Shown here piece after piece: positions 1-11,256 of a DNA stretch of 64,000 nt. The stretch is taken from NCBI RefSeq assembly GCF_014905175.1, contig NC_057789.1, positions 18,783,865 to 18,847,864 of the forward strand, written 5' to 3'. This stretch comes from Aphidius gifuensis. Its lineage: Eukaryota; Arthropoda; Insecta; Hymenoptera; Braconidae. The position numbers and the translations under genes were made by a program. Numbering within the stretch: the first letter of the stretch is position 1; each line of letters begins with the position of its first letter. The notes beneath the pieces are model-generated. The model was not told the DNA's origin. It saw only the letters and a list, made by a program, of their open reading frames with translations, and searched no databases.

Positions 1-435
1 CATTATGGAAGGAGTGCAACAAAATTGATCATCTTCTTGATATCTTGTTGGCTGTATCCATACTTTGCCTGTCAACTTCAACAGTAACCATAAGTAACTA
101 TGAGAAACTCTTAAAGGCAGGAATTAACAGCTTGCCAGTATGGGTTGCGGCTAAAACGGTAGGACCGCTGACAAAAGCAGCTCTATAGTTGGTAGAAACG
201 TAATGCTTTCGAAGTAGCCTCGCAACAACACCGTTACGAGACCGCGATCCTGCGAACTTTAACCCCATACACTGCTAGCAAAAATTCTTTGACGCGCCAG
301 ATGAAACAAACAACTCAACATCGTGTTCCGTTTGTGACATTGCAGACCAATAAAAGACAAACAAAAGGGTGTCCTACGAGCGCCCCAAGAGATTCAACCA
401 TTACATTGAACCATCATTGAGTGACTCTGTAGGAT
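1..435 (-). mobile_element. R2-like insertion, 5' region
   Basis: On the minus strand, 28S sequence ends exactly at the CTCTCTTAAGG motif, the upstream half of the R2 target site, and foreign sequence begins at 435. This places the 5' end of an R2-type non-LTR retrotransposon, or another 28S-specific insertion, here. No reverse transcriptase domain is visible because the window ends first. R2 5' ends usually carry an HDV-like ribozyme; the first ~100 nt of this segment could be one, but I did not fold it. The assignment rests on insertion position, not on protein homology. Confidence 0.55.
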
Positions 436-473
<38 letters not shown>

Positions 474-480
474 TCGCTTA

Positions 481-521
<41 letters not shown>

Positions 522-541
522 TCAGGACTTGATAATGTAAT
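436..541 (-). rRNA. 28S rRNA fragment (R2 target region)
   Basis: The reverse complement matches the conserved 28S stretch that includes TTCTGCCCAGTGCTCTGAA and AACTATGACTCTCTTAAGG. It continues the 28S gene broken at 11256, but roughly 800 bp of expected 28S (the D7-D8 part) is missing between the two pieces. Small departures from the conserved sequence, such as a shortened GCGCGGG block, suggest a decaying copy. Confidence 0.85.
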
Positions 542-550
542 ATATATAAA

Positions 551-1292
551 GGGCATTCCATGTGAACTCACAGGGTTTTTTTCCTCACCCTCACAGATTT
601 GAAAACGAGTATTTTTTTTGGGTTAGTCATCGACTCAGATGTACCTCTGATTTTTTTTTTATTTTTACCATTATTAACCGCCGAGCCAGAATCAAAAAAC
701 ACCTCGTTCACAAGAGTAAACTACAATTTCACCATTTTTTTAAAATCTGATTTTTTACTGTAAGTAGTAGAGCACAGATGAGCTTAATTTCCAAATTTGA
801 TCATGGGATAACGATGGGTTCATTATATAAAATTTTTTTTTCCATGACAAAATCACTAAAATCAGACAAGATCATATGCCCAAACAACAGGTTTTTTTTT
901 TTGTTTCTTATAGGAAATTTCCTCACGATTACAGGAAAAATACGAAAAACATTCCCACGCATGCGCAAAGTGGTTAAAAATCAAGTTCAATTATCGAAAA
1001 AACGGCTATTTATCGGTTTTATATCGTACAGTTATTAAAATAACGATTGATTCTGAAATTCAATAATAGTGATCGATAAAACTCGTCAAGGAAAAAAAAA
1101 TGTCATGATAAAAATTTCGATATCTCGAATAGTTTTCGAAGTATCGATATTTTTTCAAAACATGTATACGATTTACTTAGATGTTAGATTTTTTACTATA
1201 GCTGTAATTATAGCTAAACAATCAATATTTATTCGTTATCCCATGATGAAATTTGGAAATTAAGCTCATCTTCTGCTCTACTACTTACAGTA
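551..1292. mobile_element. Foldback element, left arm and hairpin
   Basis: Starts GGGCATTCCATG and is a near copy of the complete foldback element at 13378-14635. The stretch about 735-1016 is repeated in reverse complement at about 1017-1292, giving a long hairpin. The right arm reappears at 11050-11256, so the element is split by a ~9.8 kb insertion. Left flank ATAAA matches the bases after 11256, a plausible short target duplication. It sits inside the 28S gene. No transposase ORF is visible. Confidence 0.7.
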
Positions 1293-1614
1293 AAAATAAA
1301 TATGTGTGTTATTGTACGCACAGGGAAGTGAAACTTTTTTAGTAATTCTAAAAAATGGTAATTGAAAGATCTCTCGTTGCATTAATATATTTTTGACTAG
1401 TTGTCTTTTTCGCTCTCTTTCCGAGTGAACTATTATGTTCATTCAGTCATTAACAATTATGATAGAAATTTTTAAATTTGTTGATTAGTTACAATATTAA
1501 GGTTCTATGTAAATGAAATTCTAATTTAAAAACTTAACACAGAATATATCTTTATATAAATATTTATTTATGGAACAACTAGTCAGCCGAACACTTCTGT
1601 TATTATTTTATGTA

Positions 1615-2560
1615 TATATTGTAACCGATTTTCTGACCTGCGCGGCGAGAACTATCGGCCAAGGTTAGCAACGAGGATTTCTCACCATCCTCCTCAAAAT
1701 CACCGGGGGGAGCCATGTTGGTTATCTCGGAAGCCAACAACCGTGGGAGTCACGAGAACTAATTCGGGAGCCTAACTCAGTCTTAGAAATGGTAGAGGGG
1801 CGCGGTCCACCTGATTGGATTATGAAATACGTAACCAAACCTGAGGGAACTATCGTGAACCAAGCATAGTGTATTACATACGCCTATATTACATTGCGAC
1901 TATACTATAGTAAAATACCTACGTCAGAAGTATCGTGAGTGTGGGAGCAAATAGTCTACATGTGAGGTATGTATTTTGTATAGGGAACCATACAGCGATC
2001 CATCCGTGACCAGGTCTTACACATACGTTGCCATTGCAATAATAATATATCTCAATACTATTATTATTGTTATTATTTACAGCGATCTATTCGTGAACTC
2101 ACACATACACATTTATGTGCGATGAATATAATAATAATTATTATTATAATAAGAGAACCATATAGCGTGATCATTAGTATTAGTCCGTCATTGGAAATTC
2201 GGACAGAGTTTCACCAGGACTTAACGTCTGATACCTAGAGAACCTTTACGAGAGATCCAAACGATGTCGAGAGAACCAGTAGTGAACCAAGAGAGCCAGT
2301 CAAGAGAAGAGAAGTGATCAGTTCGAGAGCCAGACAAGTTGTGTCGTCTCACGACGACGTTCAGTGCTTAGCTGCTGTGAGCTTTAACCCCACTCAGTAG
2401 CACTCTCCTACCTATCGCCCTCGGACATGCGCAGCACGCTTTCCTAGCCCGCAGTTCGATAGGTTTACGATCGGGCTTCGTACGCAGCCTTCGGGGAGTT
2501 CGTCTCTTCGACGGAGGAGTGGAGCCATCGCCGCGATAAGGTTTACGTGTCAAGACATCT
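1615..2560. other. GC-richer block, possible LTR remnant
   Basis: This stretch is clearly richer in G+C than its surroundings and contains recurring phrases such as GAGAACCA and TATAGCG. It begins TGTAACCGATTTTCTGACC, as an LTR might. No open frame with recognisable domains is present; a minus-strand open stretch at 2368-2553 looks like chance in GC-rich DNA. I could not find a partner LTR in the window. Confidence 0.25.
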
Positions 2561-2718
2561 TATAAACATCGAATAGGCGCCCCATTGATGTCATGTATAA
2601 TAGTCTTGACCCTACACAGAGCCTTGCACCAGTGATCCTTTATTTATTAATAACCAACTCCCATTGGTTATCAATACGCAAACGTTAACAAATAAATAAT
2701 CCATGTCTATTCTGATGA

Positions 2719-2922
2719 TTATTTATTTCGAGAACCCACGAAATAATAAATTTCGTTACAATATATATTCTTGAAATACTGAGTTTTTTTAATTGCTCTT
2801 TTATCTTCAGGATTTTTGTTAGGATGATATCTTTTAATATTTTCCTGATGTATCAACTTCAGATGACTCAAGCTTTCAATATTATTGAATATTGAGTCAA
2901 TTTCAGCCTCGTAATCTGACAT
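2719..2922 (-). CDS. Small ORF with J-domain-like motif
   Basis: A 67-residue ORF starting with ATG. Residues about 25-50 contain HQENIKRYHPNKNPEDK followed by a KxxQYFKNIY helix, resembling helix II, the HPD loop and helix III of a DnaJ domain, with Asp of HPD changed to Asn. A complete J domain is about 70 residues with helix I first; here the N-terminal part is short. The ORF is isolated among repeats, so it may be a fragment of a captured gene or chance. Known: the HPD motif is needed to stimulate Hsp70. Inferred: this one would not do so. Confidence 0.25.
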   Translation of the reverse strand: MSDYEAEIDSIFNNIESLSHLKLIHQENIKRYHPNKNPEDKRAIKKTQYFKNIYCNEIYYFVGSRNK

Positions 2923-3111
2923 GTTACAGCCTAAAAAATATAAATAAAATTAATACAAATTATAATGGAAATAAATTTGATTTTAATTTAGTAGCTATCT
3001 CCTCAATATTTGAATAAAAAAAAAAAAACAAAAACAATACGAACTATTTGATGTTAAAAAAATTTAATGTCAAATATTGATCGATCTTTTTTATGAGCTA
3101 ATTAACCACAA

Positions 3112-3510
3112 ACACATGATGGTGGTGCATCATCGCCGCCACCGCCACCACCATGTATTTGTTCTATTATGATTGCTGTTGTTTATATATGATCAATATT
3201 GTTGTTGTTATTTTGATTTTCACTCGGTACATCATTTATTAAATTCCTGGAAAAAAATAAAAAGATCTTCTTAGATATAATAATATATCAAGAGATCTCA
3301 GGATATCTTGATATCAAGATATATCGAGAGATAACTAAATATATCGATTATGGCGCTATCTTTTAATATCAAAGAAGATATCATAATATATTTAGATATA
3401 TCACAATATATTCAGATATATCATAATAAATTTAAATATATCATAATATATTTAGATATCATCATAGTATATTTAGATATATCATCGGGAGAAAAATTGA
3501 TTCAAAAAAA
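3112..3510. repeat. Microsatellite and AT tandem array
   Basis: A short (CACCGC)-like array at 3125-3155 is followed at 3270-3490 by reiterated ATATATC/ATATTTAGATATATCA units of about 20-27 bp. Related ATATCTTTAGATATA sequence recurs near 4030, 5690 and 9600-9880. Confidence 0.6.
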
Positions 3511-3569
3511 AAATACTATCTCTAATTGTTTAAAACAATTCATTTTTATTATTTATATATTTGTAATGA

Positions 3570-4010
3570 TTTATTCAGTCTTGGTGACTCAAAAAACAAT
3601 CGACACTCGGCTGACGAATGGCAAGTCACAGGTTGGCTGCAGTCTTTAATGTGCCGACTCTTTGTTTAATTGTATATTCCAAGTCCTGGCCCCCAATAAT
3701 TAACAGAGACTCGTCCGATGAATGAATCAATAGCCGGCTAGCCCTTAATGAGTCACTCATTGGCTTAATCATTTGTTTCCAGTCTCAGCCACCAAATCGT
3801 TTACCAAGATTTGGCCGATGAATGGCTTGAAAAGAGCTGGCCAGTTCTTCTTCAACGAATGGTCGGCACAAGCCTTGGTAAGCGAAGAACCAACCGTGAA
3901 TCAACCAAGCCTTATAGCTCATGAATGGCGCACAATCAGCTGCCCAGCATTGAATGCATTCGTTGGGAGAAAACTTGGCCGTTTTGTGAGTCTTGGTAAT
4001 TCCTACACGG
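3570..4010. repeat. Degenerate GATGAATGGC repeats
   Basis: At least five variants of a CCGATGAATGGC-like core recur in this moderately GC-rich stretch (near 3612, 3716, 3812, 3860 and 3920). The open frame at 3773-4054 shows no domain and probably follows from the composition. Confidence 0.35.
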
Positions 4011-4374
4011 GTAAGAACTGTCTCTTCATATCTTTAGATATATACTCATACTAGCTAATTAACCCGGCTTCGCTCGAGATTATTTTGACAATTTTAGAGA
4101 TGTTATCATTTGTTCAGAAAAATTGAAGACTTGCTAGCTCCAAATAATATTCCTATTCCAAACTTGAGGTTGAAAATTGAATAAATTTCCCGTTATTCAA
4201 TTTTCGATTTTTTGGTAGCAAATAAAAGTCAGAATTTTTTCGATGAATTTTTTTTAAATTTTCATGCTAGTTTTTTTTTTTTAGATAATAGATGTCAAAG
4301 TCGACAACTTCAACACATAAGAATAGGGGAAGAATACACATTTATGCTTGTCGTTAAAAAAATTTTTACTACTA

Positions 4375-5150
4375 CTATTTTTCAATTATCAGTCTGTTTT
4401 TCTTTACAATACGGATTACATACTATTAGGCCCAAACTTTGTTTGACGATGGGATTTACTTTTAACTTTAATTGTTTAGATAAAATTTTCTTTTTTAATT
4501 TTTTGAATGAATTGATAAGGTATGATGATGATTATTGAATAATTTCGTGCTGCCATTTTCATTAAGGTTGCCAAAAAATTATGTTTCAAGGGAATAATGT
4601 TGCTTAAAGTATAATTCTGTGGCAACCTTAATTCCTTAGCTACATCTTTTCTCAGCTACTGCTTTTCCTTGTATTATTCAAAAATAAATTTACATGTATT
4701 TCATTTATGAAAAAAATTAAAAAACGTCCAAGGAAAAGCAGTAGCTAAGGAAAAGATGTAGCTAAGGAATTAATGTGACTAAGGAATTATTTCCTTAAAA
4801 CATAATTCTTTGGCAACCTCAATTCCTTAGCTACATCTTTTCCTTAGCTACTGCTTTTTCTTGGACATTTGTATTTTAAAAAATAAATTTACATGTATTT
4901 TATTCATAAAATAAATAAAAAATGTCCAAGAAAAAGCAGTAGCTAAGGAAAAGCTACTATTTTTTAATTATCAGTCTGTTTTTCTTTACAATACGGATTA
5001 CATACTATTGGGCCCAAACTTTGTTTGACGATGGGATTTACTTTTAACTTTAATTGTTTAGATAAAATTTTCTTTTTTAATTTTTTGAATGGATTGATAA
5101 GGTATGATGATGATTATTAAATAATTTTGTGCTGCCATTTTCATTATCAT
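4375..5150. repeat. Hairpin flanked by ~190-bp direct repeats
   Basis: About 4375-4563 is repeated nearly exactly at about 4955-5146. Between them, a GCAGTAGCTAAGGAAAAGATGTAGC module occurs in alternating orientations (4632-4672, 4732-4775, 4825-4860, 4925-4955), giving two stacked inverted repeats. The structure resembles a foldback insertion with a segmental duplication. No coding sequence. Confidence 0.6.
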
Positions 5151-5807
5151 TAAAGACAGAATTAATAGAAAATCTAAACCAAGGTTATCCAACAAAGAAA
5201 TTTTGAACGTAATTATTTTCATTTTATTAAACATTTTCTATTGATAACACAGTTCATTTAAACCGAATATTTACCAAAATTTTTAAGCTTGTAACTATAT
5301 ATTTACCTACACTTCTATTTATCTATCGGTCTGATGATTCCTAAGCTAGTTGATTCGAAAATATTAATGTTAATTTTTTTTCAATTTTTTGATTATGTTT
5401 AAATGCAAATAGATAAATCATTTGGGACTATGGCGCGTTCTCTCTCTTTTTCCGACTCTGTGATTGCATGAGTGTAAAGCAGCCACTACCGAAGCGCCGC
5501 CTGTTGACTCTGCCTCGTAGCAGGCTATTATTTATAATAATTAATAACTCGGTTGTTTATTAAGTTATGAAATCGGATAAACGCTGAAAACGATCTCCGT
5601 GCTAAGCTCTTTAATTTAAAAAAAAATCATAATGATCAGTTGGGTAGTTGCTGAAAACATATGCCTCAAAGGTTTTCATTTTCACATTTATATATATAGA
5701 TATTGAGTATATTTGTGTATATATTGAGAGATATTTGTGTATGGAAAAATTTGTTTAAATGTAACCTTTATAATTTAGAGGATGAACATTGTTGTGTCTT
5801 CATAAGA
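5151..5807. other. Non-coding flank of gypsy, LTR-like end
   Basis: No gene seen. About 5690-5790 contains a TTATAATTTAGAGGATGAACATT phrase matched by a similar one near 9645-9675, on the other side of the gypsy coding region. This suggests that remnants of its LTRs lie at both sides. Confidence 0.35.
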
Positions 5808-6470
5808 CTAACCTCTTACTTCTTCTGATTCACCTTCTGATTCATAATCTGATTGGGTTCTTCTACTCGTAGAAGAACCGAACAGATTTTTTCTATTGCG
5901 TTTAGTTTTTTGTAAACATTTTTCTTTCATTTCATCCATGTGGATCCTCTTACTCGAAGAGAGGCCAGATGCTTTTTTCTTTCTTTTCTTGCTTACTAAA
6001 GTTTCTTCAGATTCTGATGCTGTTTCTGTTAATTCGTTTTCATCATTATGTTGATACATTAAGATAGGGTTTCGAGACAAAGCATCAGCATTTGTGTTCA
6101 AACAACCCTTTTTGTAAATAATTTCAAATTTAAATTCTTCCATTTCTGTCTTCCATCTAAATAATTTAGAATGTGGATCTTTAAGATTCATTAGCCACAC
6201 TAGAGCTCGATGATCTGTAATTATTTTGAATTTGCGACCATATAAATAGGGTCGGAAATGTTTTACGCACCATACAATTGCTTTCAACTCGCGTTCAGTA
6301 GGTGAATAATTTCTTTCAGCTTTATTAAATGTTCGACTTGTATATGAAACTGGGTGTTCTTTCCCATCTTTCATTTGAGGCAGTATCCCACCTAATGCAA
6401 CGGCTGAAGCATCTGTAGTCAGTATGAATTCTTGTGAAAAGTCTGGGTTCTTTACATAATTCTTCTTTCA
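5808..6470 (-). pseudogene. Gypsy RNase H domain (pol 3' part)
   Basis: Continues the reverse transcriptase frame after a frameshift near 6440. It contains LTTDASAVALGG, ERNYSPTERELKAIVW, ITDHRALVWL and NADALSR, the RNase H signatures of Ty3/gypsy pol. After the NADALSR motif comes a charged Lys/Ser-rich tail and then a stop. No integrase zinc finger or DDE core follows, so the 3' part of pol has been lost. Confidence 0.85.
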
Positions 6471-7887
6471 GTATTGAAAAGGCTCTTTCTTGTTCATTCC
6501 CCCAATTCCACAAGGTGTTTTTTTGCAAAAGTTCAGTCAAAGGTTTGGCCTTCCTACTATAATCTGGAATAAATTTTCTATAGTAGCCAGACAGACCTAA
6601 GAATTGTTTAACATTTTTCTGATTTTTGGGCGTAGGGAATTCCCTAACACTTTTACACTTTTCAGGATTTGGTTTGACGCCATCTTTTGTTATGACATGA
6701 CCCAAGTTTTGTAATTCTGGTTTCAAATATTCACATTTGTCAGGTTGCAATTTTAATCGAGCACTTTGTATCCGTTCTAGAAAAATTCGCATTTTTTGAT
6801 TGTGTTCCAGCAATGTTTTTCCAAAAATAATAATATCGTCTAAATAAACGAAACAAATACCTTTTCCGATTAAATCTTTCAAAATGGAGTCCATCAATCG
6901 TTGAAAGGATGATGGAGAATTTTTTAGTCCTTGAGGCATGCGCAAAAATTCGTAATGGCCATTAGGCGTACTAAAAGCTGTTTTATGACGGTCTTTGTTA
7001 TTCATTGGAATTTGATAAAATCCACTAGCTAGGTCAAATGCAGAAAAGTATCGGGCATTACCTAACTGATCTAAAATTTCTTCGATATTCGGTAGTGGAT
7101 AAGCATCTGAGTGTGTTTTTTCGTTTAATTGACGATAATCGACAACTATCCGCCATTTCTGTTTGCCTGAAGCATCACGTTTTTTAGGTACAACCCACAA
7201 AGGTGCGTTATACGGAGAGTATGATTCTTGAATTATTCCCTTTTCCAACATTTCTTTAGTTTGAGAAATAATTTCTTCTCTTTGTATAGGAGGGTATCTA
7301 TACTGTTTTACATTGATAGGTATTTCATCAGTTGTATTAATTGAATGACTTGCCAATTGCGTACATGGCAATGGATCACCTGGTAAATAATAAACATATT
7401 GAAAAGAGTCAATGATCTCCCAAATGTCATTTCTATCTTTTACATTCGAAATGTGATCTAATCTTGTATTCTTTTTCAATAGATCGCTTCTTTCTGTTGA
7501 ATATGTCGGATTGATTTTGAATATTTTTATGCTTTTTCTATTAAATATAATTGTTTTTTGTTTAGTAAGAATTATCGCGTCTTCTTTTTCTAAAAATGGT
7601 CTTCCTGCAATTCCATCTTCTTCTAATGGAAAATTGTCAGGTACGATAAGGAAGATGTGATCGACATCATCGATCGTTATTTTACATTCTTGATCGCAAT
7701 TTATTGGATTATCATTAATTCCTGTAATTTTAGCGTTCACAGTTCTAATTGGTAATCCGACAGTACATATTTTTTTTATTACATTTGCTGCTGCCCCGGT
7801 GTCTGCCAAAAATGAGTGTTCTCGTTGTCCGTAGGCACTGCAGATTCTGAGCATAAAGGTTGCTCCGGAGTTTCGTTCTCTTGACAC
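6325..7887 (-). pseudogene. Gypsy protease-reverse transcriptase (pol)
   Basis: The N-terminal part holds an aspartic protease signature, FLADTGAAANVI, at about residues 26-37. The reverse transcriptase follows, with PLWVVPKK, RIVVDYRQLN, FSAFDLASGFYQI, RMPQGLKNSPSSFQRLMD and the catalytic FVYLDDIIIF. The frame overlaps gag by about 110 nt in a different frame, as expected for Gag-Pol made by ribosomal frameshifting. A frameshift near the C-terminus separates it from RNase H, so the polyprotein is broken. Confidence 0.9.
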
Positions 7888-8924
7888 TGTGTATAATTTA
7901 TGGGAATCGGCGGTTTTTCGAATTGACGTCGATTTTGAAAATTTTGAGGTTGAAAATATGTTGGTCTTTTTGGACAGTCTTTAATGAAATGTGAAAAACT
8001 GCCACATCCATGACAAGGAAATTTAGAATTTTGTACTGACTGTGGTACAGTGTTAATTGGTGATTTTTCATATTGTTTAAAAGTATTCTGTGGTTTTTCG
8101 TATTGTTTAAAAGTGTTTTGTAATTTTTCAGTTTCATTATTTTTCCCGAAATTATTGTTCATTCTTGGATACAAAGCACGAGAAATTTCTTCTTCTTTTT
8201 CTGTTTCGAGAGCTAGGTTTTGAGCTTGACGAATTGTTTCTGGTTTCCCGGACTTGACAAAAATTTTGATGTTTGAACGAAGACCTCGTATATATTGAGA
8301 AAGGCCTTGTTCTTCTTCATTCGCTAAAATGATATGCCGTTGCGTTAAACTTATTTTACAATTATTGTTTATCGACCGTTTAACATTTGCATGGTATTCA
8401 TTAAATCTTTTATTATATAGTGTAACATTGTCTCTGCCTTGTTGGGATTGACTTCTTTCAAGAAGTGAGACATCATATGATTTATTTTCCCCAAAATAAT
8501 TTCGCAATACTTGAAATAAATCATAAGAGGTTCTTATATCATTACCATCAATCATTTTTCTTGCATTTCTAATTATTTTTTTTGAAATAATTAATCGAAG
8601 GAATGTTGTTTTTTGATCAGCCTGTATATCATTTAGCATAGAATTTATTTCAAATATAAATGTCTCTACTGAAATATTATTCCCGTCAAACTCGGTTATC
8701 ATTTCAAGGTAAGCTTTAAGAGACGACATTGACGCAATGATCGGGTTACAAGCAGCTTTAGATTGTTCACTGCTGTTCCCATCGTTACTTTCATTGTCAT
8801 TATTTTCATTATTTTCGTTGTTTGGAGTATTATTATTTCTAAGAGTTTCTACTTCTAATTGAAGTCGCGTTAACTGATTTTGTAATGCAAGTAAAGTTTC
8901 GTGTAAGTTCTCGTTATTTGCCAT
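7779..8924 (-). CDS. Gypsy Gag with CCHC zinc knuckle
   Basis: The likely start is the ATG at 8924 (MANNENLHETLL), since the upstream open stretch to 9077 is low-complexity. The protein opens with a coiled-coil-like, Asn-rich segment, then a capsid-like region, then one CxxCGxxxHxxxxC knuckle (CHGCGSFSHFIKDC) near the C-terminus. This is the nucleic-acid-binding structural polyprotein of a Ty3/gypsy element. The C-terminal end overlaps the protease-RT frame. It is intact, unlike pol. Confidence 0.8.
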   Translation of the reverse strand: MANNENLHETLLALQNQLTRLQLEVETLRNNNTPNNENNENNDNESNDGNSSEQSKAACNPIIASMSSLKAYLEMITEFDGNNISVETFIFEINSMLNDIQADQKTTFLRLIISKKIIRNARKMIDGNDIRTSYDLFQVLRNYFGENKSYDVSLLERSQSQQGRDNVTLYNKRFNEYHANVKRSINNNCKISLTQRHIILANEEEQGLSQYIRGLRSNIKIFVKSGKPETIRQAQNLALETEKEEEISRALYPRMNNNFGKNNETEKLQNTFKQYEKPQNTFKQYEKSPINTVPQSVQNSKFPCHGCGSFSHFIKDCPKRPTYFQPQNFQNRRQFEKPPIPINYTQCQENETPEQPLCSESAVPTDNENTHFWQTPGQQQM

Positions 8925-9077
8925 TTTATTTTGCAAATTAGAATTAGTTAATATTATAGAATTTTCTGAGTTATTATAATAAATAATAATAATATAATAA
9001 ATATTTAACGATTCGGTTCGATCGGAGTCGTCGGTGTCGATTACTTTTTTTTCTTCTCGATATTGAGTGTTATTCAT

Positions 9078-9330
9078 AAGTAAAAATTAATTACTTACAG
9101 TATAATTCCAAATTTCATCGTGACTCAAATTTCCGTTCTTTTCTTCTTTTTTTTTTTATAATAGTTCACTTGTTCTGGTCTATGATAGTTCACTTTTTTT
9201 TCTATGATAATTCACTTTTTCTATGATAGTTCAGTTTTTTTTCTATGTTAATTCACTTTTCCTTGTTACCACTGTTTTGAGAAAACCCTTTTTTTTTTTT
9301 TTTTTCCACTGCCACCAAAATATGTTATGC
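9078..9330 (-). repeat. Gypsy leader with short tandem repeats
   Basis: Between Gag and the presumed 5' LTR lie about five copies of a 20-25 bp CTATGATAGTTCACTTTTT-like unit (9155-9265) and a T17-18 tract. On the minus strand TGGTGGCAGTGG next to 9320 is a candidate primer-binding site; I cannot assign the tRNA. Confidence 0.4.
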
Positions 9331-9900
9331 CTTATTCAATAATTTAAATAAAACGCTCAAGTAGAATATTAATATTAAAGTTTATTCAAAGATAATGTAT
9401 TACATATAGCGACAACCTTCCGACTGACTACCTGCACCGGACAATGCTGAGCGTCAGTTCAAGTTTGAAATTCATTCACGCTCTGAGCACTACATTAGGT
9501 ATCAGTGCGACGGTCATTTCTCTGAATTAAAATAATAAAATGCTGAATATTATAATTAATATAAAAGTATAAAATAAGTATGTGAGATGCATAACAGTAT
9601 ATATCTCGAGAGATATTCGTATATGAAATAATATGTTTGAATATCTTTTACAATTTAGAGGAAGAACATTCATATGTCTTTATATCTTTAGATATAGACT
9701 CATATTTCTGTATATATCGAGAGGTATTAACATCATTCATAGAGGTATAACATCAGAGGTATAACATCATATATCAAGATATATACATACATCTATGAAG
9801 ATATCCCGACAGAAAACTGCTAGAAAATTTTATATAAGTTGAGATCTAAAGATATATTTTTATATATAAGAAGATCTTTTCATTTTTTCCCGGGTTACTA
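9331..9900. other. Probable 5' LTR region of gypsy
   Basis: This region has no ORF. It contains ATATCTCGAGAGATATTC palindromes and the stretch resembling 5690-5790. Exact LTR ends could not be set because the left LTR is largely missing. Confidence 0.3.
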
Positions 9901-10009
9901 TTTACTCCTGTTGTTGTTGTTCTATTGAATGATTCAATATTTAATCATCTGTTCAATTTTTTTGTCTTTAACAAATTCATTCAAGATCTTGAATTTATTT
10001 CGATCATGA

Positions 10010-10800
10010 CAAGCACGATTATGACAAGCACAAGCACTTGAATAACCACTATCTTGTGTATTATTTGATTATTGGACAGATTCATTTCAAATACTTATTA
10101 TTTGATTTAAAATATTATTACAACTACCAGTACAAGTCTCATGAAAATTACCAGACATTGGTATAGCACCTGGTCCTATTTTGAATTTTACTGATTTATC
10201 AGATGTTTTTGATAATATTTCAGTGTCATTAATTGTCTCTTGAAATCTTATACAATCTAAAATACGATCTTTACTATTTTTACGTTCACGTAGTACCAAA
10301 TTTTATCCACATATTATTTATTGTTGTTTGGTATTGTGATTATTATGTTGCTGTCGTATTATGTCAAGCACTTGAATAACCCTTGTCTTGGGTTTTATTT
10401 GTTTATTTGACAAATTCATTTTCAATACTCATTATTTGATTAAAAATATTATTACAACCACCAGTACAAGTCTCATGAAAATTACCAGACATTGGTATAG
10501 GATCTAGTCGTATTTTAAATTTTACTGATTTAGGATTACCAGTACATTTGTCATATTTTTCTGCTAATATTTCAATGTCATTAATTGTTTCTTGAAATCC
10601 TATACAATTTAAAATACCATCTTTACTATCTATACGTTCACGTGGTACCACATTTCATCCACCTATTATTTATTGTTGTTTAGTATTGTGATTATGATGT
10701 TGCTGTCGTATTATGTCAAGCACATGAATAACCATTATCTTGTGTATTATTTCTTTATTTAACAGATTAATTTTAAATACTCATTATTTTATCAAAAATA
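10010..10800 (-). repeat. Tandem units with conserved ORF
   Basis: Two full units and a third partial one, with a period of about 335-353 bp. Minus-strand ORFs at 10087-10299 (70 residues) and 10403-10651 (82 residues) are homologous to each other: both carry a RILDC/GILNC-QETIND segment, then PIPMSGNFHETCTG, CNN and NQI. The second has an extra stretch around residues 33-39. The units differ by indels, yet the reading frame survives, which hints at past coding. I do not recognise the family. Confidence 0.45.
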
Positions 10801-11035
10801 ACATAATAAATTATATATTGTATATAATAAAAGTTTTAACCTTAATATTCACCTTTGTCTCTTGAATCTTTCATGGAACTAAAATTTTGAAACAAATTTT
10901 AAACAAATTTTTTCGTATCGTTATCAAGGGAATGAATAAATAAAACAAGATAAAAAATATTTTGAAATTGCTTACCTTCATACCGTTACTTTCGTTGCAT
11001 TCATCTTTTGTTTTTTTTTTTTTACTGCTCATCCT

Positions 11036-11256
11036 AAAGAAGTTTCACTTCAAAAATCTGATTTTAAAAAAATGGCGAAATCGTAGTTTACTCTTGTGAA
11101 GGAGGTGTTTTTTGACTATGGCTCGGCGGTTAATGATAGTAAAAAAAAAAAAAAAACAGAGGTACATCTGAGTCGATGACTAACCCAAAAAAAATATTCG
11201 TTTTCAAATCTGTGAAGGTGAGGGAAAAAACCCTGTGAGTTGACATGAAATGCCCC
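11036..11256. mobile_element. Foldback element, right arm
   Basis: Reverse complement of about 551-760, ending ATGCCCC at 11256 directly against 28S sequence. Together with 551-1292 it defines one foldback element interrupted by the compound insertion. Confidence 0.7.

Larger units (their letters stand above)
1293..11049. mobile_element. Compound insertion inside foldback element
   Basis: The foldback sequence stops near 1292 and resumes near 11050. The inserted DNA begins with a GTACGCACAGGGAAGTGAAACTT-type end (around 1313-1336) and ends AAAGAAGTTTCACTTC (around 11036-11053). AAAAAT is found at both junctions and may be a target duplication. The same end motifs bound a shorter segment at 31545-32993. 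The insert carries a gypsy element, LTR-like pieces, hairpins and tandem ORF units, so it may be several insertions stacked. No transposase was recognised. Confidence 0.45.
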
